A stretch of 64,000 nt of DNA from Xanthomarina sp. F1114 (GTDB lineage Bacteria; Bacteroidota; Bacteroidia; Flavobacteriales; Flavobacteriaceae): the NCBI RefSeq assembly GCF_026410255.1, contig NZ_JAPMLL010000008.1, positions 1 through 64,000 of the forward strand. Direction: 5' to 3'. Positions within the stretch are counted from its first letter, which is position 1. Each line of letters begins with the position of its first letter. Made by a program: the position numbers and the translations under genes. Shown in pieces: positions 1-9,316 of the stretch. The notes under the pieces were generated by a model. The model worked only from the letters and a program-made list of their open reading frames with translations, searched no databases and was not told the origin of the DNA.

Positions 1-1760
1 AGTGGATCGTAACCATTCATATAATAAGTAGAAAAATAATTGAAGGTAATCCCTGTTTGTAAAAATAAGGCCTTCTTGAAAAAATGATTGGAGTAGTATA
101 GTGTGTTTCTTGTTACAAACTCTGGTACATTAAACACTTCATTGTCGTCTTTTACAGTTTGATAAACTATGGTGTTATCTAGAGCAAACTTTTTATACCT
201 AAACTCTTTTTCTAACTTGATGTTTAAATAGCTAATAGATTTATCACTTTGAAAAGGCTTGACAAAACCTGTATCTGTTTCCTTTTTAAAGTAGGCATAA
301 TCGTTTATTGTAGTCATGCCTACAGATAGATTGGCAATTTTATTAGATTTTAGTGCAAATTCTATATTTTGGGTCTTTACATTATTAAAGTCTGTTTGCC
401 AATTGTAATTTTGATAAACACTTTGGTATAAAAGGAAGTTATAATTAGGAGTTTGGGAGTTATGCTTTATTCTTGCACTAAAGGCAATATCCTTAGTAAA
501 TTGATATGAGGCTGCTCCTTCTATAAAGTTACCAGCAAAATCTCCAGATAGATTTAAACCAAAGTCTGCTTCAATATGAAATCCCTTAATGTCTTTAGAA
601 TAAGCCCCACCAATAGCCACTACATCTCCTAAAAGTCTATTTGTTATTAATGTGTTGTTAATATAGGTTACTTTATCGTATCCGTAATTATAGTTATTAT
701 AATCAATATGAAATTCGAGATTACCCAAGATATTATTACTATAATTGGCATAAGCTTGTGCATAAAAATTCTCGAGTGTTACCCGATCTCTCAAGCCTGA
801 TGATTGAAATGCTTTTCCAAAATAATCGTTTTGCTTACTTTGATTATATTCATAATACTTATCTTCAAAAGAAAGGATATTTCCAATACTCAATTTATTT
901 TTAGTTAAGGAATCTGTATCTTTTAAAATTTTGAAACTATGATCAAGATGAAACCTCTTCCCTTTTAACATGCTTTCTGCATCTTCAAAATTAACGGCTA
1001 AAACAGATCTATCTTTAAACTCTTCGTTTCCTGATTCAAAATATGGCACATTACTATCTTGGAGTCCTCCATTTTCTTCATTTAACAAATCTTGCATCAC
1101 AACATGTGCGTTTGCTATATATCTATTATTTTTAGTTTTGTAACTAGTCGTAAACCTAAAATTTCCTGTGCTGGTTAAGGCGTGTTGATATTTTCCTAAA
1201 GAGCGCAAACCTTTATATGCAATTGAGAAGTTAAATTGCTTGGAGGTATTAACAGTAAAAAAGGCATCGACTTGCTGCCCTTGTGTAAATGCTGTTTTAT
1301 AATAAAGATCTGTAAAAGGTGTAGGCACATGGTAATAGTTGACATCTTCTATTTCCATATAATTAAAATGTCTAGCTCGCGCGCCAAATAAAGGCATAAG
1401 CTTGTTATCGTCAAAATTATAAATTAATGTATTATAAGACTGACCTACGTTAGAAAAGGCCATTAAATTAAAATTGTCTTTTCGAAGATAATTAAACTTA
1501 TATTCCTTTTTAACTGTTAGAGAGGTATCGACAATAGTTGTGTCTCTAGTATGCGAGATAATTAAATATTGTTCAATTTTAGCATCCTTATTTACAAGTC
1601 CCTTATTACTAGTGCTTTTTGAAGAGCCTCTATTAAAAGAATCTTCATTAGTGTTTCCTCTAATAATACTTCCTTCTTCCTTATTAATAGTAGGTGTAAT
1701 TTGAGAAAACCCAATATTGACAAAAGCTAATAAAAAAAATGCTAAAAATATTCTCCTCAT
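1..1760 (-). CDS. Putative porin (Porin_10-type outer-membrane barrel), 3' end beyond window
   Basis: The reading frame is open from an ATG at 1760 leftward to the window edge (about 586 codons, no stop), so the C-terminus is missing. The protein starts MRRIFLAFFLLAFVNIGFSQ, a classical signal peptide ending before Gln. After a low-complexity N/S/K stretch come long runs of alternating aromatic/polar strands (for example NFHIDYNNYNYGYD-like and FNYFSTYYMNGYD-like segments), as expected for a large outer-membrane beta-barrel. The pattern resembles the Bacteroidota 'putative porin' family (Pfam Porin_10) as I remember it, often next to rnhB as here. Family assignment is from recall, without a profile search. 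It is divergent from rnhB with a 178-bp AT-rich spacer. Confidence 0.75.
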   Translation of the reverse strand, partial: MRRIFLAFFLLAFVNIGFSQITPTINKEEGSIIRGNTNEDSFNRGSSKSTSNKGLVNKDAKIEQYLIISHTRDTTIVDTSLTVKKEYKFNYLRKDNFNLMAFSNVGQSYNTLIYNFDDNKLMPLFGARARHFNYMEIEDVNYYHVPTPFTDLYYKTAFTQGQQVDAFFTVNTSKQFNFSIAYKGLRSLGKYQHALTSTGNFRFTTSYKTKNNRYIANAHVVMQDLLNEENGGLQDSNVPYFESGNEEFKDRSVLAVNFEDAESMLKGKRFHLDHSFKILKDTDSLTKNKLSIGNILSFEDKYYEYNQSKQNDYFGKAFQSSGLRDRVTLENFYAQAYANYSNNILGNLEFHIDYNNYNYGYDKVTYINNTLITNRLLGDVVAIGGAYSKDIKGFHIEADFGLNLSGDFAGNFIEGAASYQFTKDIAFSARIKHNSQTPNYNFLLYQSVYQNYNWQTDFNNVKTQNIEFALKSNKIANLSVGMTTINDYAYFKKETDTGFVKPFQSDKSISYLNIKLEKEFRYKKFALDNTIVYQTVKDDNEVFNVPEFVTRNTLYYSNHFFKKALFLQTGITFNYFSTYYMNGYDP

Positions 1761-1938
1761 AATTATTTTTTAGACCTTGCAGGAGCTAAGATGTTTTTAA
1801 ATTTGTACAGTTATATTGGATTCAAATAAACAGATAGTAAATAATTTTTGTCAAAAATAGAAAATATCTTTTTGGATTTTATTTATTATAGACAATATTA
1901 CAATTAATAATAACGTCTTATTCTTAAGATTTATATAA

Positions 1939-2538
1939 ATGCTAAAATTTAATTATTCAAACTTCCCCCTAGAATGTGGCACAGATGAAGCTGGTAGAGG
2001 CTGCCTATGTGGACCTGTAACAGCTGCTGCCGTGATACTACCTTCAGGTTTTAAGAGTGATATTTTAAACGATTCGAAACAACTTTCTGAAAAAAACAGA
2101 AATCTTTTAAGACCTTATATCGAAGAGCATGCCTTGGCGTTTAGTGTAGCTCACGTTTTTCCTAAGAAAATTGATAAAATAAACATTCTTAATGCGTCTA
2201 TACTTGCCATGCATGAAGCAATAAAGAAGTTAAAAATAACACCCGAGTTTATTATAGTTGATGGAAATAAATTTAGGCCATACCAAGATATTCCTAGTAA
2301 AACTATTGTAAAAGGAGATAGTAAATATCTTTCTATTGCTGCCGCTTCTGTTTTAGCAAAAACGTATAGAGATGATTATATGAAAGAAATTCATCAAGAA
2401 TTTCCTATGTATAATTGGCAACAAAATAAAGGCTACCCTACCAAACAGCATAGGCTTGCCATAAAAAATCATGGTATTACGGATTATCACAGAAAATCTT
2501 TTAGGCTGTTACCAGATCAATTAAAATTAGAAGTATAA
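1939..2538 (+). CDS. rnhB: Ribonuclease HII
   Basis: This enzyme cleaves the RNA strand of RNA-DNA hybrids, including single ribonucleotides misincorporated during replication. The 199-residue length is normal for the family. The acidic active site is visible: Asp16-Glu17 in GTDEAGRG, Asp108 in IIVDGNK and Asp127 in VKGDSKY. The conserved helix [14 protein letters not shown] follows. The ATG at 1939 places the DEAGRG motif at the usual distance from the N-terminus. The next gene starts 30 bp downstream with its own -7 element, so co-transcription is possible but not required. Confidence 0.97.
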   Translation: MLKFNYSNFPLECGTDEAGRGCLCGPVTAAAVILPSGFKSDILNDSKQLSEKNRNLLRPYIEEHALAFSVAHVFPKKIDKINILNASILAMHEAIKKLKITPEFIIVDGNKFRPYQDIPSKTIVKGDSKYLSIAAASVLAKTYRDDYMKEIHQEFPMYNWQQNKGYPTKQHRLAIKNHGITDYHRKSFRLLPDQLKLEV

Positions 2539-2543
2539 CTTAT

Positions 2544-2551
2544 TATATTTG
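2544..2551 (+). promoter_or_regulatory. Bacteroidota -7 promoter element
   Basis: TATATTTG matches the Bacteroidota -7 consensus TAnnTTTG, 17 nt before the ATG of the downstream lipoprotein gene. No clear -33 TTG is present at the expected distance, because that region lies inside the end of rnhB. Confidence 0.45.
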
Positions 2552-2568
2552 CACAAACCCTCAAGTAA

Positions 2569-5004
2569 ATGAAAGGAATATTTTATTTCATCTTAATCGC
2601 TTTATTAATTACAAGCTGTAATACCAATAATAAATATAGTAAACCTTCAGATTTTATTGCTGAAAACACATCGGTTGTAATAAAAATTTCCGATTTAGGA
2701 AGTGTGAAAAACAATATTACCAACAATCAGTTTTTACAAAAACTATCAAACTTAGGTGCTTATTCTACAGTTTCAAACAAAATAGCTCTCTTAAATTATT
2801 TTAACACCAATAATGAACTGCTATTATCTTTCTCAAAAGATACTAAAGATAGTCTTCAGTATACCATTATAACACCATACTCAAAAAATCTGTTTTCTGT
2901 AGACTCACTTCCCAATCATAAAATAGAAACTATTAAGTCTAACACTCACGATGCTATAACCAAAACTACGGTAGATAATAATGTGATGTTTAGTATTATT
3001 AAGGATAGTATATTTATTGGATCGTCTGAATTAGAATTATTAAAAAAGTCTTTAATAAAAAAGAAAGAGCCATCAGAATTGGCAGAACTATTAAATACGG
3101 CCGATAAAGATAGTCCTCTATCTGTTTTGATTCAAGAAAACTCTAATTCTTTGAATTCGTTTTTTTTGAATGATTCTATAAGTCATATTAAATGGACTAA
3201 CTCCTTATTATTAGATATCGATTTAAAACAGGACGAAATTTTGTTTAATGGAATAGTAAAAGCAACGGATTCTACAAAAAGTCTAATTAATGTATTTAAA
3301 AACACTATTCCTCAAGAAAATAAATTAGCCAAAATTACACCTGCCAATAGCGATGGTTTTCTGAGTTTTACTTTTAATAATTATGCTAATTTTAAAGCGA
3401 ATCTAAAAAACTATCAAGTAAGAGATACTATAATTACAGAAACTCCCCTGTTTGATAATATTGTTGAAGTGGGTGTTATTTTTGAAGGCAAGCAAGAAGC
3501 TGTTGTATTAAACTCTTTAGACGAACTATCAACTGGAGATGCACTTTTAAACGATCAAAATTTTGTAGAAAGCTACAGACAGGTCGACATCTATAGTTTT
3601 AGCAAACCCGATTTGTTTAAAAGAAGTTTTTCTCCATTTATACAGTTTAATCAGGCTAACTTATATTGTATATTAGATAACTATTTTGTTTTTGCAAACT
3701 CTATAGAGATGCTTCAGAACATTATTGCCAGTTATCAAAATAATACAACCATAGGAGAAAGGTCTTATTTTGAAGCTGTAAAAGAAAATCTAAGCGATGA
3801 GTCTTCCTTATTATATGTCATGGCTCCAAATACTCTAAACCATAAATTAGAACAACTTCTTCGGGAAGAGTTTTCATTAAAGCTAGATAAATACAATACG
3901 TCTGCCGTTCAATATATTTACGACACTAATTTTGCTCATGTAAATGCTGTGGTTAAAAAGAGTAAAACCAAGGCGGTAGAGAATTCGGTAACCGAAGAAT
4001 TCAATATAAAAATTACCAACGACTTATTAAATACGCCACATTTTGTAGTAAATCATGAAACAAACCAAAAGGAAATTGTACTTCAGGATGTAAAAAACAA
4101 CTTGTATTTAATATCGAATACAGGTACACTTATCTGGAAAAAGCAACTTGATGGTGCTATTCTAGGGAAAATAGAACAGATAGACATGTACAAAAATGGA
4201 AGGCTACAACTAGCTTTTGCAACTTCAAGTAGAGTCTATGTTATAGACCGAAATGGAAAAGATGTGTCGCCATTCCCGTTAAAATTTAACGATAAAATTA
4301 CTCAACCTCTTTCCGTTTTCGATTATGACAATAATAGAAATTACAGATTATTAGTTACACAGGGTAAAAATATTCTTATGTACAATCAATTAGGGAATAC
4401 AGTAAAAGGTTTTAAGTATAGTAAAGCTGAAAGCGATTTGATACATCAACCTCAACATATTAGAATAGGCAGAAAAGACTATTTGCTTTTAAAAACTTCC
4501 AACAAACTTTATATTCTAGACAGAACAGGAAAAACACGAGTAAAACCTAAAAACAATTATTCCTACTCTAATCAGGCTGTTTATTTATACAACAATAAAT
4601 TTATTACAACATCTAAAGACGGTAAATTAATTACTATAGACGTAAAAGGAAACACGTCTGCGCAAAGCCTTCAATTAACAGATATGCACAACATTGTTAG
4701 CACGAGTAAAACTCTTGTTGCACAGTCTGAGAATAGGTTGACTATAAAAGGTAAGACACTAGAGATGGATTATGGTAATTATACAGAGCCGGACATATTT
4801 TATATTAACGATAAGATTTATGTTTCTATAACCGATTTACAAGCTAAAAAAATATATCTGTTTGACAGCCAAGCTAAATCTATAGCGAATTTTCCAGTTT
4901 ACGGTAATTCTAAAATAACTTTAGACAATATAGATAAAGATAGAAATTTAGAATTTGTAACAAAGGGTGATAATAATGCCATTATTATTTATCAAATAAA
5001 CTAG
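2569..5004 (+). CDS. Large lipoprotein with C-terminal beta-propeller-like region, function unknown
   Basis: This 811-residue protein has a lipoprotein signal with lipidation at Cys17 (LLITSC). Residues about 25-460 look like a DUF3352-like repeat of periplasmic alpha/beta units (phrases such as DFIAENTSVVIKISDL and LYCILDNYFVFANS). Residues about 480-811 contain recurring short strands such as LYLISNTGTLIWKKQL, VYVIDRNGKDVSPFPL, LYILDRTGKTR and IYLFDSQAKSIANFPV, the pattern of a PQQ/WD-like beta-propeller. It probably sits in the outer membrane or periplasm as a scaffold or binding protein. I do not recognise a catalytic motif. The DUF3352 comparison is from memory. Confidence 0.7.
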   Translation: MKGIFYFILIALLITSCNTNNKYSKPSDFIAENTSVVIKISDLGSVKNNITNNQFLQKLSNLGAYSTVSNKIALLNYFNTNNELLLSFSKDTKDSLQYTIITPYSKNLFSVDSLPNHKIETIKSNTHDAITKTTVDNNVMFSIIKDSIFIGSSELELLKKSLIKKKEPSELAELLNTADKDSPLSVLIQENSNSLNSFFLNDSISHIKWTNSLLLDIDLKQDEILFNGIVKATDSTKSLINVFKNTIPQENKLAKITPANSDGFLSFTFNNYANFKANLKNYQVRDTIITETPLFDNIVEVGVIFEGKQEAVVLNSLDELSTGDALLNDQNFVESYRQVDIYSFSKPDLFKRSFSPFIQFNQANLYCILDNYFVFANSIEMLQNIIASYQNNTTIGERSYFEAVKENLSDESSLLYVMAPNTLNHKLEQLLREEFSLKLDKYNTSAVQYIYDTNFAHVNAVVKKSKTKAVENSVTEEFNIKITNDLLNTPHFVVNHETNQKEIVLQDVKNNLYLISNTGTLIWKKQLDGAILGKIEQIDMYKNGRLQLAFATSSRVYVIDRNGKDVSPFPLKFNDKITQPLSVFDYDNNRNYRLLVTQGKNILMYNQLGNTVKGFKYSKAESDLIHQPQHIRIGRKDYLLLKTSNKLYILDRTGKTRVKPKNNYSYSNQAVYLYNNKFITTSKDGKLITIDVKGNTSAQSLQLTDMHNIVSTSKTLVAQSENRLTIKGKTLEMDYGNYTEPDIFYINDKIYVSITDLQAKKIYLFDSQAKSIANFPVYGNSKITLDNIDKDRNLEFVTKGDNNAIIIYQIN

Positions 5005-5052
5005 TTAAATTAAGGTTTGCACTTATTACCAAAACAACAAATAGTTTAAAAA

Positions 5053-5062
5053 TGTTAACTTT
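5053..5062 (+). promoter_or_regulatory. TGTTAACTTT upstream motif (variant copy)
   Basis: TGTTAACTTT lies 71 nt before the lipoprotein gene at 5134. It differs by one base from the TGTTAACCTT element found upstream of the ECF sigma gene and three exported-protein genes. Its function is unknown. Confidence 0.3.
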
Positions 5063-5133
5063 ATATAATCTATTCTATTAAAAGGCACGTACATTATAAT
5101 GAACCAACGTACAATCAAAAAAAATTATTAATT

Positions 5134-5769
5134 ATGAAAAAGCACATTTTAACCTTATTTTGTTTATCGTTAATATTCGTTACTAATACCAGTTGCGATA
5201 ATGATGATGAAGGCACGACACCCGAACCTGTAATAACAGCCACTAATTATATTTATGAAGGCGACTTGCGTGGGTTTTATCTAACAACAGAAATTGCACA
5301 ACTTAATGCAGACATTGATATTTGGAATCAAGTTCCAGAAAATGATCCTGGTTATGAAGAAGCTCAAGAAAACATTGAAATTGCCAACCTTCAGATAGGT
5401 GAATACGAAAGTGAAATGTCTACCATTCCAACTCCAGACTCAGCTTTTTTAATTCCAAAACCAATTTTACCTCCGGTTCCTACTCCTTCTCCTTGTGTTT
5501 GTTATTATCTCTATAATTCTATAGAGAATATTGTGTTATTACCTGGAACAGACCAGATAAGTATTTCAATCTATTCTTATAATGATGAATCTAATATTGT
5601 AAACACAGATAGTAACACGCCAATAGAGGATATTCCAGGATCCAAAAACAATGGAAGATATCAACCTTTCACTTTCGAGCAACCTGGATTTGTTGGAGAA
5701 GCCTTTATTGTGGTCCAAAGCGATTCGGACAGCTATACTATTCACGTCAATTTTGAAAAATTGCCATAA
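5134..5769 (+). CDS. Small hypothetical lipoprotein
   Basis: This is a 211-residue protein. MKKHILTLFCLSLIFVTNTSC is a lipoprotein signal with Cys21 as the likely lipidated residue. It is followed by DNDDEG, an acidic tag resembling the Bacteroidota lipoprotein export signal for surface display. A proline-rich stretch with a CVC motif lies near residues 110-125, and the C-terminal half is strand-rich. I recognise no family. It ends 41 bp before an intrinsic-terminator-like hairpin that touches the next gene's start codon. Confidence 0.7.
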   Translation: MKKHILTLFCLSLIFVTNTSCDNDDEGTTPEPVITATNYIYEGDLRGFYLTTEIAQLNADIDIWNQVPENDPGYEEAQENIEIANLQIGEYESEMSTIPTPDSAFLIPKPILPPVPTPSPCVCYYLYNSIENIVLLPGTDQISISIYSYNDESNIVNTDSNTPIEDIPGSKNNGRYQPFTFEQPGFVGEAFIVVQSDSDSYTIHVNFEKLP

Positions 5770-5772
5770 ATA

Positions 5773-5804
5773 TTGGAAAAACAAGCTATTCGCTAAAATA
5801 TTTG
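5773..5804 (+). promoter_or_regulatory. Possible promoter for the CHAT gene
   Basis: TTG at 5773-5775 and AATATTTG at 5797-5804 give a near match to the Bacteroidota -33/-7 promoter, with a spacer of 21. The first base of the -7 element is A instead of T. Transcription would start near 5810, so the whole leader would be the hairpin at 5811-5833. Confidence 0.35.
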
Positions 5805-5810
5805 TAAATT

Positions 5811-5839
5811 AGTCTTCAGTTATACTGAAGACTTTTTTT
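5811..5839 (+). terminator. Intrinsic-terminator-like hairpin abutting the CHAT start codon
   Basis: AGTCTTCAG pairs perfectly with CTGAAGACT around a 5-nt loop, and a run of T follows up to 5839. The ATG of the next gene begins at 5840. It should terminate the lipoprotein transcript, but it also forms the immediate 5' leader of the CHAT gene. Confidence 0.8.
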
Positions 5840-8599
5840 ATGAATTTGCCCCTATTTTTATTAGCTATATTATGGTCCGCAAACCTAGCTATTGCTCAAA
5901 ACACAATAGATTCTACTTACTACAGCAACATAACAACTTTATACGGGAAAGCCTTTCAACACTTATATTCTAATCAAGATTCTGCTTTCTATTATTTTGA
6001 CAAAATTAATACCGAAGCTATTAAACATGAAGATATTGAAAGTTTAATAAGTAGTCTTAGCGCTTCAAATAAAACAGCTGCCCATTTTTACAACCTTGAG
6101 AGATTAAAGCTTAATTTAAAGCAATTGGATTCTATTGTTTTAAAAAATGATGTAGAGTTACGAAAAACAGATAACTATTTAGTTTATATAAATAACATAT
6201 ATTTTGACAAAGGGATCTATTATTTTACATTAAACGATTATGAAAATGCAAGAAAATCTTATCAGGCCATTATCAGCTCTATCGAAGCCTTAAAAGAGAA
6301 CGAACTCAATGTGTACTTAATAGATTTATTAACCAGCGCTTACAGTTATATAGCTAAAATGTATGTGAATGATGAAAAATACGAACTTGCAAAAGACTAC
6401 TACACAAAAAACATTCATTATTTAGAAACTAAAAAGGCTGATGATATTATTAAAATAAACAGAAACTATAGTCTTCTTGCCGAAGTATTAAAACTTCAAA
6501 ATCAGTTAGATGCTTCCAATCTCTACTTTAAAAAGTCTTTGGAATATAATTTAAATAATCAGGGCAATTCAAGTAGTATTATTACTGAAGCTAATCATTT
6601 ATTAGAAAACTATTTAAGCAAATCTAAAACGGATAGCGCCTTTTATTACTTGAAAATAATTAAAGACCATCTTTCAGAGAATCACCCAATTAAAAATAGA
6701 TATTACGAAGCTAAAGCCAAGATTTATAACGCTACAGGTGAATATGAGTTAGCACAGGCCGAATTACAGAAAGCCCTGGAATTTATTAAACAAAAATGGC
6801 AAAACAAACCACATAACGAAGTAGCCGAAATTTACAATACCATTGGAAAGCTACACTTCAAATTTAATCAACCCGAGAAAGCTCTTGAATCTTATAACTT
6901 AGCTATTTCGCAGTTTCCCTTAGACAAAACAAATTCTACCATAAATGAAACTACAATCTTAAAAGTTCTTAAAAACAAAGCAGATGTTTTAAATAGCAAA
7001 CAACTTTATGTTGATAATATCTTAACCGTAAATCAGGCATTACAAACTTTAGATCTATTAAAACCAACATTTAAAAGCAATGAAGACAAGTTGTTTTTAA
7101 TGGAAGATGCCTTTCCTATTTTCGAGTCTGGAATGGAAGCTACGTATAATTTATACAATAATACCAAGCAAGATTCTCTAATTGACAGAGCTTTTTATTA
7201 TTCGGAAAAAAGTAAAAGTGTCTTATTATTAGATGCTCTTCTTAGTACCAGAGCTACAAAGTTTGCCAACATTCCTAAAGATATTATTGAAAAGGAACAG
7301 GTTTTAAAATCTCAAATCAATTATTTAGAAAAGAAACTAAACAAATCTAAAACCAATACTTTAGAAAATGAGTTATTTGAAACAAAAAGAACTTATAGAG
7401 AATTAATAAACACAATTGAGACTAATTATAAAAGTTATTACGATTTAAAATACAGTCAAGATGTAATTTCCATAAGTGATTTTCAAAAATTCTTAAAACC
7501 TAAAGAAGCCCTACTGTCTTACTTTTATGGAAATAAAGCTATATATATAATAAGTGTTTCAAAAAACTCAAAGACCATTCAACAATACAAGTTAAATCCT
7601 GCTATAAAAAATGAAATAATTTCTATATATAGTATGCTTAACAATCCAACGTCTGATCTAGAAGTGTTAAACAAAAAAACAAATGACTTATATAAAAAAT
7701 TAGTCGTACCAAGTTTAGAAGGTCTTTCAGGAAAAAAACTAATTGTAGTAACCGACGGCTTATTGAATTATGTCCCTTTTTCCAGTTTATCTACAGATGG
7801 AGATTCAAATTATTTAATAGAAAAGCATGCTATTAGTTATGCTAATTCAGCTACTTTATTAAAGCAACTCTCAGAAAAAGAAAATACTAATAATAAAGTT
7901 TTGGCTTTTGCTCCTAGTTTTGAAGCTTCATCTTATAACAATCTACTTCCATTACCTCATAATCAAAATGAGGCGGAAGATATATTAAATTACTTCGACG
8001 GAAAAACATTAATAAAAGAACAAGCAACGCTTCAGAATTTCAATTTAGAAAGTAAAAATTATGGCTTATTACATTTTGCAACGCATGCCATTTTAAATGA
8101 TGAAGTTCCCGAATATTCATATTTAGCCTTTGAACCCAATAATGCGGAAACTAATTTGTTATATGTAAGTGATTTGTACAATTTAAACCTCAACTCCAAT
8201 TTAGTTACTTTAAGTGCTTGCGAGAGTGGCATAGGTAATTTAAAGCGTGGAGAAGGTTTTATAAGTTTAGCTAGAGGGTTTTACTTTAGTGGAGCTTCTA
8301 GTATATCCAGTACTTTATGGAAGATTAACGATGGGTCAGCTTTAAAGATTATGGATGTTTTCTATAAAAATCTATCAGAAGGAAAATCAAAAAACTTAGC
8401 CCTACAGCAGGCTCAAGTATCATATATAAAAGATAATAATCAAAACTCCTTAATACATCCTTATTACTGGTCTGGTTTTGTTATTTCTGGAAAAACTGCA
8501 GCTATTACATCTCCTACTAATTTATGGTGGTATGTATTTGGAATTGGGGCTCTTGTTATCTTAGTTATTTCTATAAGGAAATTTAAAAAGACTACTTAA
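5840..8599 (+). CDS. Exported TPR-CHAT protein, caspase-like putative protease with C-terminal membrane anchor
   Basis: This 919-residue protein starts with a signal peptide (MNLPLFLLAILWSANLAIAQ). Residues about 100-460 are helical TPR-like repeats with A/Y/F-rich pairs (for example YELAKDYYTKNI and EKALESYNLAISQFP). A coiled linker around residues 480-530 follows. The C-terminal third is a CHAT domain (caspase HetF-associated with TPRs). The expected catalytic dyad is present: His749 in LLHFATHAIL and Cys794 in VTLSACESGIG, followed by the typical FISLARGF and STLWKI elements and HPYYWSGFVISG. A single membrane segment (about 895-912) and a basic tail (RKFKKTT) end the protein, predicting a periplasmic protease domain anchored in the inner membrane. 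It converges on the sigma/anti-sigma operon, and the 3' ends overlap by 8 bp. Substrate and activity are inferred. Confidence 0.9.
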   Translation: MNLPLFLLAILWSANLAIAQNTIDSTYYSNITTLYGKAFQHLYSNQDSAFYYFDKINTEAIKHEDIESLISSLSASNKTAAHFYNLERLKLNLKQLDSIVLKNDVELRKTDNYLVYINNIYFDKGIYYFTLNDYENARKSYQAIISSIEALKENELNVYLIDLLTSAYSYIAKMYVNDEKYELAKDYYTKNIHYLETKKADDIIKINRNYSLLAEVLKLQNQLDASNLYFKKSLEYNLNNQGNSSSIITEANHLLENYLSKSKTDSAFYYLKIIKDHLSENHPIKNRYYEAKAKIYNATGEYELAQAELQKALEFIKQKWQNKPHNEVAEIYNTIGKLHFKFNQPEKALESYNLAISQFPLDKTNSTINETTILKVLKNKADVLNSKQLYVDNILTVNQALQTLDLLKPTFKSNEDKLFLMEDAFPIFESGMEATYNLYNNTKQDSLIDRAFYYSEKSKSVLLLDALLSTRATKFANIPKDIIEKEQVLKSQINYLEKKLNKSKTNTLENELFETKRTYRELINTIETNYKSYYDLKYSQDVISISDFQKFLKPKEALLSYFYGNKAIYIISVSKNSKTIQQYKLNPAIKNEIISIYSMLNNPTSDLEVLNKKTNDLYKKLVVPSLEGLSGKKLIVVTDGLLNYVPFSSLSTDGDSNYLIEKHAISYANSATLLKQLSEKENTNNKVLAFAPSFEASSYNNLLPLPHNQNEAEDILNYFDGKTLIKEQATLQNFNLESKNYGLLHFATHAILNDEVPEYSYLAFEPNNAETNLLYVSDLYNLNLNSNLVTLSACESGIGNLKRGEGFISLARGFYFSGASSISSTLWKINDGSALKIMDVFYKNLSEGKSKNLALQQAQVSYIKDNNQNSLIHPYYWSGFVISGKTAAITSPTNLWWYVFGIGALVILVISIRKFKKTT

Positions 8600-9311
8600 G
8601 TTCTTTTAGAAGCTTTTCAGCTTTGTCCTTATTATAAGTGTAATTAGTAATTAAATCTTCTAAATAAGTTTTTGCCAGATCTTTATCTTGCGCTTTAACA
8701 GCTATCAATGCTAAATACCAAGTCGATTCTGCTTCAAAACCCTGATTTTCCTGAACCACCTGGGCAAATAAGTTTTTCGCTTCCTCAGAGTTATTAAGCC
8801 CTAAAAAAGCTTGTGCTTTATAAAAATTGATATAGTTTTCTTTTGCTTCTTTAGGAATAGCATCAAACTTCTCAATAGCAATCTGGTAGTTTTTAGTTTC
8901 GTAAGCAACAAACGCTTCTCTTTCTATAGACTTAGCATCATCGCTTCTTGTAATGGTATAAACCGTGTTTGGATAAGCACTAAAATTAGTATCGTATAAA
9001 CTATTATAATTGGTGTTAAAAAGAGTGTTGTATCCAAACCATCCAATTAATAAAGCTATTGAAGCTGCAATAGCAAGGTTTCTATGGTTAAAAATGGTGG
9101 TTTTTGGTTTATCTAATTGATTTTCAAAACCTTGAAGTTTCTTTTTTAATCTATCTGTATGGGTGCTTTTAATAGCTTTTTGTAAATCTTCCTCTAACTT
9201 AAATTGAGCTTTAAAATCGGGATCTGTTTCCAGTAAATTTTGGAATAGAGCCTCTTGCTCAGCTGTTAAACTGTTAGAGAAATAATGATATAGTAAATCT
9301 TGATTGTTCAT
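8592..9311 (-). CDS. Membrane-anchored TPR protein, putative anti-sigma factor
   Basis: This is a 239-residue protein. Residues 1-75 (MNNQDLLYHYFSNSLTAEQEALFQNLL...) resemble the short cytoplasmic helical domain of Bacteroidota anti-sigma proteins. One membrane segment lies at about 78-95 (LAIAASIALLIGWFGY), and residues about 125-239 form two to three TPR-like helix pairs (YETKNYQIAIEKFDAIP; AFLGLNNSEEAKNLFAQVV). Basic residues precede the membrane segment, so the TPR part should face the periplasm. The gene starts 5 bp after the stop of the ECF sigma gene, so the two are surely co-transcribed. The anti-sigma role is inferred from gene order, topology and N-terminal resemblance. Confidence 0.8.
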   Translation of the reverse strand: MNNQDLLYHYFSNSLTAEQEALFQNLLETDPDFKAQFKLEEDLQKAIKSTHTDRLKKKLQGFENQLDKPKTTIFNHRNLAIAASIALLIGWFGYNTLFNTNYNSLYDTNFSAYPNTVYTITRSDDAKSIEREAFVAYETKNYQIAIEKFDAIPKEAKENYINFYKAQAFLGLNNSEEAKNLFAQVVQENQGFEAESTWYLALIAVKAQDKDLAKTYLEDLITNYTYNKDKAEKLLKELK

Positions 9312-9316
9312 TTTTA

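Noticed and set aside
5840-8599. Type III-E CRISPR (Craspase) locus
   Set aside because: The TPR-CHAT protein suggested Csx29, but no CRISPR array, gRAMP effector or Csx30 is nearby and this protein has an export signal and membrane anchor. Only the functional analogy is kept.
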